A DNA stretch of 64,000 nt from Nitrogeniibacter aestuarii (GTDB taxonomy: Bacteria > Pseudomonadota > Gammaproteobacteria > Burkholderiales > Rhodocyclaceae): assembly GCF_017309585.1 (NCBI RefSeq), contig NZ_CP071321.1, forward strand, positions 186,001-250,000, in the 5' to 3' direction. Every line of letters begins with the position of its first letter. Position 1 is the first letter of the stretch. Positions 35,710 to 44,849 of the stretch are shown piece after piece. A model generated the notes under the pieces. That model saw only the letters and a program-made list of their open reading frames with translations. It was not told where the DNA came from and did not search any database. The position numbers and the translations under genes were made by a program.

Positions 35710-35717
<8 letters not shown>
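34884..35717 (-). CDS. znuB: Zinc ABC transporter permease (ZnuB type)
   Basis: The protein has 277 residues with eight or nine hydrophobic helices. The family signature LLRRMSLMGDAISHAILPGAAIGYL is present, with ALGTLMAVGIMILPAATARL near residue 205. It starts at ATG 35717, overlapping the ATPase stop by 8 nt, and ends in ATGA overlap with znuA. Tight overlap shows one operon. Confidence 0.94.
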
Positions 35718-36461
<744 letters not shown>

Positions 36462-36465
<4 letters not shown>

Positions 36466-36581
36466 GCGATGGCCCAGCCGGTGAGCGCCCACACCACGGC
36501 GACCGCCACGGTGGCGATCGCCAGCCGGGCGCCGACGCCGAAGGTCAGCAGCGAGTGAAAGGTGTGATGGGTCTGGGGCAT
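36462..36581 (-). CDS. 39-residue membrane peptide leading the znuCBA operon
   Basis: ATG 36581 opens a 39-codon frame, MPQTHHTFHSLLTFGVGARL followed by IAIATVAVAVVWALTGWAIA-type hydrophobic sequence. It ends by ATGA overlap with znuC. It lies directly downstream of the putative Zur dyad, so it is the first gene of the operon. The N-terminal His cluster and single helix suggest a small transporter subunit or a translational leader. It is too short for default gene calling. Confidence 0.6.
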
Positions 36582-36614
36582 GGATGCAATGTTTTATCGT
36601 GATTTTGATGGAGA

Positions 36615-36635
36615 TAATGCAACGGAGTTGCGTTA
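36615..36635. promoter_or_regulatory. Putative Zur operator upstream of the znu operon
   Basis: Half-sites TAATGCAAC and GTTGCGTTA are inverted around a 3-nt spacer (8 of 9 positions complementary), 34 nt before the first gene of the znu operon and just beyond the zur stop. The same half-site and spacing recur at 37100-37120. Confidence 0.75.
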
Positions 36636-36649
36636 GTTGCAAGCCGCGA

Positions 36650-37075
36650 TCAGTGCTGATCGCCACAGGTGGGGCAGGCGCCGTGCAACACCAGCTCGGC
36701 CCGGTCCAGCTGATAGCCGCCGGGCAGATTCACTGCCACCGCGGGGGCCAGGCCCTCCAGGCACACCACCTTGCCGCAGCGGTCGCAATGAAAGTGCGCA
36801 TGCTCGTGCGGAGCGGTGGCGGCCACGCCAAAACGCCGCGTCCGGCCGTCGCCCGCGGTCATGGTATGCGCCACGCCGACCTCCACCAGCCAGTCGAGGG
36901 TGCGGTAAAGCGTCACGCGGTCGTGGCGTACACCCTGGGCACTGAGCATCGCGGAAATGTCTTCGTGGGCCAGCGAGCCCTCGGACGAGAGCAGCACATC
37001 AAGGACCGCCACCCGGGTGCGGGTGACACGGCCACCGTTTTCGGCGATGAGGGAAGCAGCTTTGGATTCGGGCAC
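36650..37075 (-). CDS. zur: Zur, Fur-family zinc uptake repressor
   Basis: The protein has 141 residues. A winged HTH (RVTRTRVAVLDVLLSSEGSLAHEDI and VRHDRVTLYRTLDWLVEVG) is followed by metal-binding HEHAHFHCDRC and a C-terminal CPTC structural zinc pair. Placement between two zinc transport operons and two matching dyads supports Zur over Fur. The GTG at 37075 is chosen because the frame upstream would cover the operator. No strong ribosome-binding site is visible. Confidence 0.9.
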   Translation of the reverse strand: MPESKAASLIAENGGRVTRTRVAVLDVLLSSEGSLAHEDISAMLSAQGVRHDRVTLYRTLDWLVEVGVAHTMTAGDGRTRRFGVAATAPHEHAHFHCDRCGKVVCLEGLAPAVAVNLPGGYQLDRAELVLHGACPTCGDQH

Positions 37076-37099
37076 GTTTTGCAAGTCAGTTGCAGCTGT

Positions 37100-37120
37100 T
37101 AATGCAACACTGTAGCATTT
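37100..37120. promoter_or_regulatory. Putative Zur operator between zur and zrgA
   Basis: TAATGCAAC and GTAGCATTT are inverted around 3 nt (7 of 9 complementary), matching the dyad at 36615. It lies in the divergent gap of zur and the ZrgA-type gene, so it could control both. Confidence 0.7.
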
Positions 37121-37173
37121 GCGCCGCCTCATGAACAACCCGCCGGTCCGCGAGACCGCGCATTCGGAGCCCC

Positions 37174-37752
37174 ATGAAACTTCTGCCGATTGCCTTGCTG
37201 CTCACTCTCTCCGCCAGCCCGCTGTTTGCCCAGCACGCCCATGAGCATGGCGTGGCCCGCCTCGGGCTCGTCCAGTCGGGGTCCGAAGTCGGCGTCGAAT
37301 GGTCCGGGCCGCTCGATACCGTCGTGGGTTTTGAGCACGCTCCATCCACGGCGGCCGAGAAACAGGCGCTGGCGGATGCCATCGAACGCCTGCGCAACCC
37401 GGTAACCGTGGTTTCGATGCCGCCCGCCGCCGGATGCCAGCTGATGTCCGCCAACGTCGCCATGCCGTTTCAGGCCGAAGACGCCGAGGGCGAGCACGAA
37501 CACGAGCATGAACATGAAGACGAGCAAGAAAAGGGAGAGGGCGCCGACGCCATGCACGGTGAGCACGCCGACCTGATCGTCACCTATGACTTCACCTGCC
37601 AGCACCCCGAGGCACTCAAGGTGGTGCAGGTCACTGCCTTCGACAGCTTCGAGCGCCTGCAGCGGGTCGAAGCTGCCGTGCTCACCGACACTCGCCAGGG
37701 GGCGGCGCGCCTCACCCGGGAGAACACGGCGTGGACGCTCCCGACGCCGTGA
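37174..37752 (+). CDS. zrgA: ZrgA-type (DUF2796) periplasmic zinc-binding protein
   Basis: The protein has 192 residues with a signal peptide (about 19, ASPLFA) and mature start QHAHEHGVARLGL, the DUF2796 hallmark. The segment EVGVEWSGPLDTVVGFEHAP is followed by a long acidic/His tract (GEHEHEHEHEDEQEKGEGADAM is its core), and FTCQHPEALKVVQV. ZrgA proteins bind zinc for a dedicated uptake system in Vibrio. First gene of the plus-strand zinc operon. The ABC gene starts inside its end. Confidence 0.9.
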   Translation: MKLLPIALLLTLSASPLFAQHAHEHGVARLGLVQSGSEVGVEWSGPLDTVVGFEHAPSTAAEKQALADAIERLRNPVTVVSMPPAAGCQLMSANVAMPFQAEDAEGEHEHEHEHEDEQEKGEGADAMHGEHADLIVTYDFTCQHPEALKVVQVTAFDSFERLQRVEAAVLTDTRQGAARLTRENTAWTLPTP

Positions 37753-38444
37753 GTGCCGCGGTCACACTCGACGGGGTGCGCTTTGCCTGGAAAAAGGCGA
37801 GTGCGCCCTGCCTCGACATCGTGCATTTTTCGCTCGGCCGGGGTGAGCGCGTCTTTCTCCACGGCCCCAGCGGAAGCGGCAAGAGCACGCTGCTCTCGCT
37901 CATCGGCGGCGTGACCGTGCCCCAGCTCGGTTCGGTACAGGTGCTCGAGAAGGATCTGACCGTGCTCACCGGCCCGGCACGTGACCGCCACCGGGCGGAC
38001 CACATCGGCTTCATCTTCCAGCAGTTCAACCTCATTCCCTACCTGTCGGCGGCGGACAACATCACCTTGCCGTGCCGCTTCTCGCGCAAGCGCGCGGCGC
38101 AGGCGGGCGATCTGCCGCGTGCCGTGTCGCGGCTGGCAGAGCATCTGGATCTGTCGGCCGACGTGCTCGACGCGCCGGCCGCCGAGCTGAGCGTGGGGCA
38201 GCAGCAACGGGTGGCCGCCGCCCGGGCCCTGATCGGCGCGCCCGCGCTGGTGATTGCCGACGAGCCCACCTCCGCGCTCGATGCCGACCGGCAGGCGGCG
38301 TTTCTCTCCTTGCTGCTCGATGAATGCCGCGAGGCCGGCTCGGCGCTGCTGTTCGTGAGCCACGATCTGTGGCTGGCCGACCAATTCGACCGCACCGTGC
38401 CGCTGGCGGAGATCAATCGGGCCGGGATGGAGACGGCGGCATGA
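37731..38444 (+). CDS. LolD/MacB-type ABC ATPase of the Zrg-like system
   Basis: The protein has 237 residues. Walker A is GPSGSGKST, with Q-loop FIFQQFN, signature LSVGQQQRVA, Walker B VIADEPTSALD and switch His in FVSHD. The class is that of mechanotransmission exporters and is encoded with an FtsX-like permease. The GTG at 37731 (GGGAGA upstream) overlaps the zrgA end by 22 nt. In Zrg-type clusters this ATPase/permease pair is thought to work with the zinc-binding protein. Confidence 0.88.
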   Translation: MDAPDAVSAAVTLDGVRFAWKKASAPCLDIVHFSLGRGERVFLHGPSGSGKSTLLSLIGGVTVPQLGSVQVLEKDLTVLTGPARDRHRADHIGFIFQQFNLIPYLSAADNITLPCRFSRKRAAQAGDLPRAVSRLAEHLDLSADVLDAPAAELSVGQQQRVAAARALIGAPALVIADEPTSALDADRQAAFLSLLLDECREAGSALLFVSHDLWLADQFDRTVPLAEINRAGMETAA

Positions 38445-39706
38445 GGCTGCCGGTTTTCTTCCTCACCTGGGCCAGCCTGCGCAACCGCGCGCTGGCCAGC
38501 GTGCTCACGCTCATTGCCATTGCCCTGTCGGTCACCCTGCTGCTCGGGGTGGAGCGGCTGCGCAACGACGCCCGCGCCGGCTTCGCCAACACCCTGTCGG
38601 GGACCGACCTCATCGTCGGTGCGCGTAGCGGTGCCGTGCCGCTGCTGCTGTATTCGGTCTTCCACATCGGCGATGCCACCGCCAACGTGAGCTGGCAGAG
38701 CATCCAGGCCCTTGAAAAGATGCCGGCGGTGGACTGGGTGGTGCCCGTCTCGCTGGGCGATTCGCACAAGGGCTACCGGGTCATCGGCAGTACGCCGGAC
38801 TTTTTCGCCCACTATCAATATGGGCGCCGCCAGCCACTGGCCTTCGCCCAGGGCCGTGCTTTCGAGGGGCTGTTCGATACCGTGGTCGGCGCCGAGGTGG
38901 CCCGCAAGCTGGGTTATGCGCCGGGCAGCCGCATTGTGCTCTCGCACGGCGCGGGCGAATTCACCGGTGCCGAGCATGGTGACAAGCCCTTCACCGTCAC
39001 CGGGGTGCTCGCCCCCACCGGCACCCCCATCGACCGTGCCGTGCTGGTGAGTCTGGGGGCCATCGAAGCCATCCATCTGGACTGGCAGGGCGGCAGCCGC
39101 ATTCCGGGTGTGCAGATCCCGCCCGAGTTCGTGAAGAAATTCGACCTGAGTCCCAAGTCGGTCACCGCCGCCTTTGTCGGCCTCAAGCAGCGCACCGCGG
39201 TGTTCCGCGTCCAGCGCGAGATCAACACCTTCAAGGCCGAGCCCCTGCAGGCCATTCTGCCGGGTGTGACGCTCGATCAGCTGTGGCGCGTGGTGGGCGT
39301 GGCCGAGCAGGTGCTGCTGGCCGTTTCGGGTTTTGTGGTGCTGGTGGGTCTGTCCGGCCTGGTAGCCATGATGGTGGGCGCGCTGTCGGCCCGCCGCCGC
39401 GAACTGGCCATCCTGCGTGCCATGGGCGCCGGCCCGCGCGACATCTTCACCCTGCTGCTGGCCGAGAGCCTGTTGCTGTCGGTGGCCGGTGGCGTGCTGG
39501 GCGTGTTCATCCTGTGGCTGGCCAGTACCGTGGCCGCCCCCTGGCTGGCGGCTGTCCACGGCGTGCAACTTGTGCCCCGTATCATCGATCTGAGAGAGTG
39601 CGCCCTGCTTGCCGGGGTGGTGGGCGCGGCGGTACTGGCCAGTCTGGTGCCCGCGTGGCGCGCTTATCGATATTCGCTCGCCGATGGCATGAGCGTGAGG
39701 ATGTGA
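38441..39706 (+). CDS. FtsX/MacB-type ABC permease of the Zrg-like system
   Basis: The protein has 421 residues. TM1 (about 17-37) is followed by a large periplasmic MacB-like domain (about 45-285), then three C-terminal helices. These lie near 295-320 (LLAVSGFVVLVGLSGLVAMM), 345-370 and 388-410. ARRRELAILRAMGAGPRDIF is the FtsX-family coupling segment. It starts by ATGA overlap with the ATPase. It forms the membrane part of the ZrgA-linked system. Confidence 0.9.
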   Translation: MRLPVFFLTWASLRNRALASVLTLIAIALSVTLLLGVERLRNDARAGFANTLSGTDLIVGARSGAVPLLLYSVFHIGDATANVSWQSIQALEKMPAVDWVVPVSLGDSHKGYRVIGSTPDFFAHYQYGRRQPLAFAQGRAFEGLFDTVVGAEVARKLGYAPGSRIVLSHGAGEFTGAEHGDKPFTVTGVLAPTGTPIDRAVLVSLGAIEAIHLDWQGGSRIPGVQIPPEFVKKFDLSPKSVTAAFVGLKQRTAVFRVQREINTFKAEPLQAILPGVTLDQLWRVVGVAEQVLLAVSGFVVLVGLSGLVAMMVGALSARRRELAILRAMGAGPRDIFTLLLAESLLLSVAGGVLGVFILWLASTVAAPWLAAVHGVQLVPRIIDLRECALLAGVVGAAVLASLVPAWRAYRYSLADGMSVRM

Positions 39707-39821
39707 GCACAAAGACGATGGCCACCGACATTCTGCCCTTGCGGACAACGACCCGCCGTGGCACGACACACCCCCTCCCCTTCAAGGGGAGGAGCGCTCA
39801 CCCCTCTGAATGGACCTGCAT

Positions 39822-40394
39822 ATGAAACACGTGCTGATATCCACCCTGATCTGTCTGGCGACCCTCGGCGTCCACGCCGAGGACTACCAGGTGGGCGACC
39901 GCCTTGCCAAGCCCGCGGCCGAGGCGGCCGGGAGCTACAAGACCATCACCTTCGACGACCTCATGCCGCTCGATTGGGACCCCAACGCCATCTTCAAGGA
40001 AATCGACCTCAGTGCCCTGCAGGACAACGACCCTCGTGCCGCCGAGATGATGGACAAGATCAAGCAGGCCTGGGAGCAGGCCCCGGTGGTGCCGGCGCTG
40101 TCGGGCCAGAAGATCCGCATGGCCGGCTTTCTCGTGCGCCTCGAAGGCGACGACAAGGAAATCCGCGAATTCCTGCTGGTGCCGTACTTCGGCGCCTGCA
40201 TCCATGTGCCGCCCCCGCCCGCCAACCAGGTGGTGTACGTGAAGCCGCGTAAACCCGTGCCGGTCGGCCCCGACATGGGCGCGGTGTGGGTCAATGGCAT
40301 CATCAGCCTCGCCGCCGCCAAGACTGATCTGGGCGATGCCGGCTACCGCATCGACGCCATCGAGGTCGAGCCGTATCGGGAAGAGGGGCAGTGA
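39822..40394 (+). CDS. DUF3299 exported protein of the zinc cluster
   Basis: The protein has 190 residues with a signal peptide (to about 19, LGVHA). DUF3299 features are ITFDDLMPLDWDP, IRMAGFLVRLEGDDKEIREFLLVPYFGACIHVPPPPANQ with a conserved Cys/His pair, and a short C-terminal sheet. It regularly accompanies DUF2796 and an FtsX permease. The periplasmic role in zinc handling is inferred from context. A palindrome CCTCCCCTT/AAGGGGAGG lies in the 5' gap near 39775-39793. Confidence 0.85.
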   Translation: MKHVLISTLICLATLGVHAEDYQVGDRLAKPAAEAAGSYKTITFDDLMPLDWDPNAIFKEIDLSALQDNDPRAAEMMDKIKQAWEQAPVVPALSGQKIRMAGFLVRLEGDDKEIREFLLVPYFGACIHVPPPPANQVVYVKPRKPVPVGPDMGAVWVNGIISLAAAKTDLGDAGYRIDAIEVEPYREEGQ

Positions 40395-40765
40395 GCTTTG
40401 CCGGCCGCCGCCTGATGCCGCACCCCCTGCTGCGCCGATGGCTCGGCCTGCTGTGCGTGCTGCTCGTGCTGGCGTCCACCCAGGCGTTGTTGCACCCCTT
40501 CAAGCACCTGCCAGGCTTTGGCAGTGCCGCGCCAACGCTCAGCGCGTCAGATCTCGATGACGCCGGCCTCGACCTGCCGGGCCACGCCGAAGACCGCGTC
40601 TGCTTCGACTGCGTGGCCGGGCAGGTGGCCCGCGTGGCCATGCCGGTCACGCCCTGGGTCATCAGCCTCAACGCCACCGCCCGAACGGGCTGGACGCCAC
40701 CCCCCTGTACGCCGGACGGCCGCTGTCCGGCGCGGCCCCGCAGCCGCTCTCCGCCCCTCGGCTGA
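40391..40765 (+). CDS. Small membrane-anchored Cys-containing protein (DUF2946-like)
   Basis: The protein has 124 residues. The GTG start overlaps the DUF3299 stop. One hydrophobic segment lies at about 16-34 (WLGLLCVLLVLASTQALL). LLHPFKHLPG and a CFDC pair near residue 71 resemble DUF2946-type metal-cluster proteins. The C-terminus is Pro/Arg-rich and low-complexity. It probably belongs to the zinc operon; function unknown. Confidence 0.6.
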   Translation: MSFAGRRLMPHPLLRRWLGLLCVLLVLASTQALLHPFKHLPGFGSAAPTLSASDLDDAGLDLPGHAEDRVCFDCVAGQVARVAMPVTPWVISLNATARTGWTPPPCTPDGRCPARPRSRSPPLG

Positions 40766-40877
40766 GTCGTTTCACCTCCCCTGACTGAAACCGACCAGCC
40801 GGACCCGCCTTCGGGCGTGTCCGGTCACTGTTCGTGCGCCTGGCGCACGACGAACCGATTTGACGGAGAAATTCCTG

Positions 40878-42272
40878 ATGTTTGCCCCCACCCCCCGCCG
40901 CATGGCCCTCAGCCTGGCGCTCGCCCTGTCTTTCCCCCTGCCGGCCCTGGCCGCCGACGATGCCGAACTGTCGGCCCTGCGCGATGAGATCCGCCAGCTG
41001 CGCGCGGCTTACGAGCAGCGCCTTGCCGACCTCGAATCCCGGCTTGAGCAACAGCAGGCGGCCCCGGCCCCGGCCGCCGCTGCGCCCGTCGCGCCCGTGG
41101 CCCATGCCGCCCCCCGTGGCGGTGGCTTCAATCCCGACGTCTCGCTTATCCTCATGGGCCAGTACCGGCGCATGAAGGACATCGACGAGCGTCACATCAG
41201 CGGCTTTACCTCGGTGGCCGAGCATGGCGATGACGACCACGCCCATGGCGCCGGGTCGCGCGGCTTCTCCATCGACCATTCCGAACTGGTGTTCTCGGCC
41301 AACATCGACAACCGCTTCACCGGCCTGGCCAACTTCGCCATGGCCGATGGCGAGGTCGAAGTGGAAGAGGCGTGGTTCGAAACCCTCGGCCTCGGCCACG
41401 GGCTCACCGTGCGTGGCGGTCGCTTCCGCTCCGGCATCGGTTACGCCAACCAGCAACACCCCCACGCCTGGGACTTTGCCGACGCCTCGCTCATGTATCA
41501 GGCGCTGTTCGGCGAGCACGCCAGCTATGCCAATGACGGCCTGCAACTGCGCTGGGTGGCACCCACCCCGGTGTATCTGGAATTCGGCGCCGAAGTGGGC
41601 CGCGGCGCCAACTTCCCCGGCACCGACCGCGACACCAACGGCGTGGGCAGCGGCGCGCTCTATGCCCACCTGGGCGGCGACGTCGGCACCAGCCACAGCT
41701 GGCGCGCCGGGTTGTCTTACCTCAACGCCCGGGCCGAAGACCGCCATTCGCACTTCGAAGACGTGGGCGGCGAAGAGGTGCATACCAACTTCAGTGGCAC
41801 CAGCCGGGCCTGGATTCTCGACGGCGTGTGGAAATGGGCGCCCGACGGCAACGCCCGCGACCGTTACCTCAAGCTGCAGGGCGAGTACTTCATCCGCAAG
41901 GAGCGCGGTGATCTGGAATGCAATGGCGCCACCGGCACTGCCTGCGACGGCGGTGTGGACAGCGATTACCTCACCCGGCAATCCGGCTGGTATGCCCAGG
42001 CGGTCTATCAGTTCATGCCCGAATGGCGCGTCGGCCTGCGCTACGACCGGCTCGACCCCGGCACCCAGGACTACGGGGTGAACAACGCCAATCTCGAGCG
42101 CGAGGACCACAACCCCCATCGCACCACCCTCATGGCCGACTGGAGCCCTAGCGAGTTCGCCCGCCTGCGCCTGCAATGGGCCCGGGACCAGTCCATGGCC
42201 GGCGAGACCGACAACCAGCTGTGGCTGCAATACATCATGAGCCTGGGCGCCCACGGCGCGCACACGTTCTGA
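40878..42272 (+). CDS. Outer-membrane beta-barrel (porin-like) protein of the zinc operon
   Basis: The protein has 464 residues. A signal peptide (about 25, LPALA) is followed by a short coiled coil (LSALRDEIRQLRAAYEQRLADLE), an Ala/Pro linker, then a barrel of many amphipathic strands to the C-terminus. A His/Asp-rich loop AEHGDDDHAHGAG and another DRHSHFEDVGGEEVHTN may bind metal. It ends ...GAHTF with terminal Phe. It probably provides an outer-membrane entry route for zinc (inference from context). The ATG at 40878 has CGGAGA upstream. A strong GC hairpin (CCGGAC...GTCCGG) precedes it near 40799-40828. Confidence 0.8.
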   Translation: MFAPTPRRMALSLALALSFPLPALAADDAELSALRDEIRQLRAAYEQRLADLESRLEQQQAAPAPAAAAPVAPVAHAAPRGGGFNPDVSLILMGQYRRMKDIDERHISGFTSVAEHGDDDHAHGAGSRGFSIDHSELVFSANIDNRFTGLANFAMADGEVEVEEAWFETLGLGHGLTVRGGRFRSGIGYANQQHPHAWDFADASLMYQALFGEHASYANDGLQLRWVAPTPVYLEFGAEVGRGANFPGTDRDTNGVGSGALYAHLGGDVGTSHSWRAGLSYLNARAEDRHSHFEDVGGEEVHTNFSGTSRAWILDGVWKWAPDGNARDRYLKLQGEYFIRKERGDLECNGATGTACDGGVDSDYLTRQSGWYAQAVYQFMPEWRVGLRYDRLDPGTQDYGVNNANLEREDHNPHRTTLMADWSPSEFARLRLQWARDQSMAGETDNQLWLQYIMSLGAHGAHTF

Positions 42273-42282
42273 GGGCGCACGC

Positions 42283-43179
42283 ATGAAACGCATCCTTTCT
42301 TTCGGCCTGCTGCTCATGGCGCTGGCCACCCCCGCCTGGGCGGGGCTCAAGGTCTTCGCCACGCTCCCAGAATGGGGCGCGCTGGCGCAGATCATCGGTG
42401 GCAACGAGGCGGACGTGTTCGTGGCCACCCACGCCCGGCAGGACCCGCATCATGTGGACGCCCGCCCCAGCCTCATTGCCCGCGCGCGGGCGGCCGATCT
42501 GGTAGTGGCCAATGGCGCCGAGCTGGAGATCGGCTGGTTGCCGGTGGTCCTGCGCAGCGCCGGCAATGCCGCCACCGTGCCCGGGCGGCCGGGCTATTTC
42601 GAGGCCGCCGCCCAGGTGCCGCTGCTGGAGATCCCCGCGCGCCTCGACCGGGCCGATGGCGACGTGCACGCGGCCGGCAACCCCCACATCGGGCTAGACC
42701 CCCGGCGGTTGCTGACCGTGGGTGCGGCGCTCACCGAGCGCATGGCCGCCCTCGACCCGGCCCAGGCCTCGGCCTATCATGCCAACTGGCACGCCTTCGC
42801 CACCCGCTGGCAGGGCGCCATCGACGGCTGGTCGGCCCAGGCTGCGCCGCTTCGCGGGTCGGCCATCGTGGTGCATCACACCGCCTATCCCTACCTGGCC
42901 GACTGGCTCGGCCTCAAGCGCCTGGGCGCCCTGGAGCCCAAGCCCGGCGTGGCGCCCACCTCGGCCCATCTGGCGGGTCTGCGCGCGCAGATGGCCGACA
43001 CCCCGGTGCGGGCCATCCTGCGCCCGCCCTACACCAGCGAGGCGCCGGACCAGTGGCTGGCCGAGGCCACCGGCGTGCCCGTACTCGATGCGCCCATCGC
43101 GCCGGCGGAAGCCACCGAGCAGGGCTTGCGTGACTGGTACGCCGGTATCGTCACTGCCCTCGTCAAGGCCGCGCCATGA
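42283..43179 (+). CDS. Second zinc ABC substrate-binding protein (ZnuA-like)
   Basis: The protein has 298 residues with a signal peptide to about 20 (TPAWA). ZnuA-family positions are VFATLPEWGALAQIIGGNEADVF, DPHHVDARPSLIARARAADLVV, GNPHIGLDPRRL and VVHHTAYPYLADWLGL. It lacks the long His-rich loop of the first ZnuA. Starts 10 nt after the barrel protein gene; RBS GAGGG. Part of the same plus-strand operon. Confidence 0.9.
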   Translation: MKRILSFGLLLMALATPAWAGLKVFATLPEWGALAQIIGGNEADVFVATHARQDPHHVDARPSLIARARAADLVVANGAELEIGWLPVVLRSAGNAATVPGRPGYFEAAAQVPLLEIPARLDRADGDVHAAGNPHIGLDPRRLLTVGAALTERMAALDPAQASAYHANWHAFATRWQGAIDGWSAQAAPLRGSAIVVHHTAYPYLADWLGLKRLGALEPKPGVAPTSAHLAGLRAQMADTPVRAILRPPYTSEAPDQWLAEATGVPVLDAPIAPAEATEQGLRDWYAGIVTALVKAAP

Positions 43180-43258
43180 GCCCGCCCGCCCGGCCGCCCG
43201 AAGGGCACGCGAACCACCCCCGGGGAGGATGTCGCGTCAGCGACAGGAGGGTCGTTCA

Positions 43259-43819
43259 ATGAGCCTGCTGCGCCTGTCGGCCTTCCGCTTCGGGCGCGGG
43301 CAGGTGCTTGCCCGCGCGCTCGATCTTGACCTGATCGCCGGTGAGCAGGCGGTGCTGCTCGGCCCCAACGGGGTCGGCAAAAGCACCTTCCTGCAGGCGC
43401 TGCTCGACCCCGCGCTGCGCCTCGGGGGCGAGCTCCACCTCGCTCCCGGCGCGCGGGTGGGCTATCTCGCCCAGTCGGGCGAAGCGCTCGACGCTCTGCC
43501 GCTCAGCGGCCGCGAACTGCTCGGCCTCACCCAGGCCACGCCGGCGGGCCTGCCCCCGGCGCTCGGCGCCTGCCTCGACCAGCGGCTCGATGCCCTCTCC
43601 GGCGGGCAACGCCAGTTCCTGCGCTTCTGGTCCATCGCCGCCGCGCCCTTCGACGTGCTGCTGCTCGACGAGCCCAGCAACAACCTGGACGAAGCCGGCG
43701 TGCGGGCCTTGCAGCACTGGCTTGCCCAGCCCCATCCCGCCCAGGCGGTGCTGCTCGTGACCCACGACAGCCGTCTGGTTGCCGCGCGCCAGCGTCGTCT
43801 GAGCCTGGAGCCGGCATGA
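43259..43819 (+). CDS. Short ABC ATPase of the second zinc transporter (ZnuC-like)
   Basis: The protein has 186 residues, short for the family (about 230-260). It retains Walker A GPNGVGKST, signature LSGGQRQFLRF, Walker B VLLLDEPSNNLDE and LLVTHD. The Q-loop region YLAQSGEAL is present. AGGAGG lies 8 nt before ATG 43259. The stop overlaps the permease start as ATGA. Confidence 0.88.
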   Translation: MSLLRLSAFRFGRGQVLARALDLDLIAGEQAVLLGPNGVGKSTFLQALLDPALRLGGELHLAPGARVGYLAQSGEALDALPLSGRELLGLTQATPAGLPPALGACLDQRLDALSGGQRQFLRFWSIAAAPFDVLLLDEPSNNLDEAGVRALQHWLAQPHPAQAVLLVTHDSRLVAARQRRLSLEPA

Positions 43820-44604
43820 ACTGGGACCTGCTCCTCGACCCCCTGTTTCGCCTGCCCTTCGTCACCGGCCTGGGCCTCGCCATCGGCCTGCCGCTACTCG
43901 GGCTCTACCTGCGCATGCGGGGCGAATGGCTCGCCGTGCTCGGCATCGCCCAGTTGGCCGCCCTCGGTGCGCTCGCTGCCAGCGTGTTCGCGCTCCCCGG
44001 CCTGCTCGGCGCGGGTGCGGCCGGCGTGGGCGCCGTCGTCGCCAAGCGCATGGGCCGTGGCGGCGGCATGGGCGCCTATGTACTCATGCTGCTCATCGGC
44101 TGGTCCCTCGCCGTGCTGCTGCTTGCCAACCACCCGGCCATCGAGCACGTGGGGCAGGGCCTGTTCGACGGCCAGCTCTATTTCGCCGACAGCGACCACG
44201 CCCTCGCCACGCTGGTCATCACCATCCTCGGCGGGGCACTGCTCCACCGCCACGGCCAGCGGCTGCTGCTGGCCCGTGCCCACCCGGTGCTCGCTCGCGC
44301 CTGCGCACACACCCGCCGGGCGCACTGGCGTTTCGACTTGCTCGTGGGCATCAGCGTGGGGGTGGGCATCCTCTCGCTGGGCGTCATGGCCGCCTTCGCG
44401 CTCACCTGGGTGCCCGCCTGGATCGTGTTCGACCGCGCCCGCAGCTGGCGGCAGGCACAAAGGCAGGTGGTGATGGTCGGCGTGCTCGGCTATGCCGCGG
44501 CGTTCGTGGTCGCGCTGGTCGCGGATCAGCCTTTCGGGCCGGTGTGTGTGGTGGGGGTGCTGGGGGCCGGGTTGGTGGTGCGGTGGGGGGGCGTGAGGCG
44601 ATAA
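43816..44604 (+). CDS. Permease of the second zinc ABC transporter (ZnuB-like)
   Basis: The protein has 262 residues with seven to eight hydrophobic helices. MRGEWLAVLGIAQLAALGALAA corresponds to the ZnuB/TroB RRMSLxGDxxSHA element but lacks the SHA residues. A tail VGVLGAGLVVRW ends the protein. It is coupled to the ATPase by ATGA overlap. It is more diverged than the first permease, so metal specificity could differ. Confidence 0.85.
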   Translation: MNWDLLLDPLFRLPFVTGLGLAIGLPLLGLYLRMRGEWLAVLGIAQLAALGALAASVFALPGLLGAGAAGVGAVVAKRMGRGGGMGAYVLMLLIGWSLAVLLLANHPAIEHVGQGLFDGQLYFADSDHALATLVITILGGALLHRHGQRLLLARAHPVLARACAHTRRAHWRFDLLVGISVGVGILSLGVMAAFALTWVPAWIVFDRARSWRQAQRQVVMVGVLGYAAAFVVALVADQPFGPVCVVGVLGAGLVVRWGGVRR

Positions 44605-44849
44605 ATGGCGTTGCGAGCGGTCTGACCGGGTTCTGGACGCATGCCCGCTTCAGCATAAGCACGCCCTGTATAAAAACACCGGAGTCTGCTCCCAATAGTC
44701 GACCGATGACGTCGAGATTCTTTACAAATTATTAAAATTTGTAAAAAGTCACACTCCAAGTCATTGAATTTCAGGAGGTATTGCTAAAGGCATAGTTATT
44801 GCGGGTGTCGTTGCCGACTGTTACCGGTCGCACAACGGAGACAAACACC

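Noticed and set aside
38039..39769. 576-codon minus-strand frame opposite the ABC permease
   Set aside because: His/Gln-rich antisense shadow of the ATPase and permease genes.
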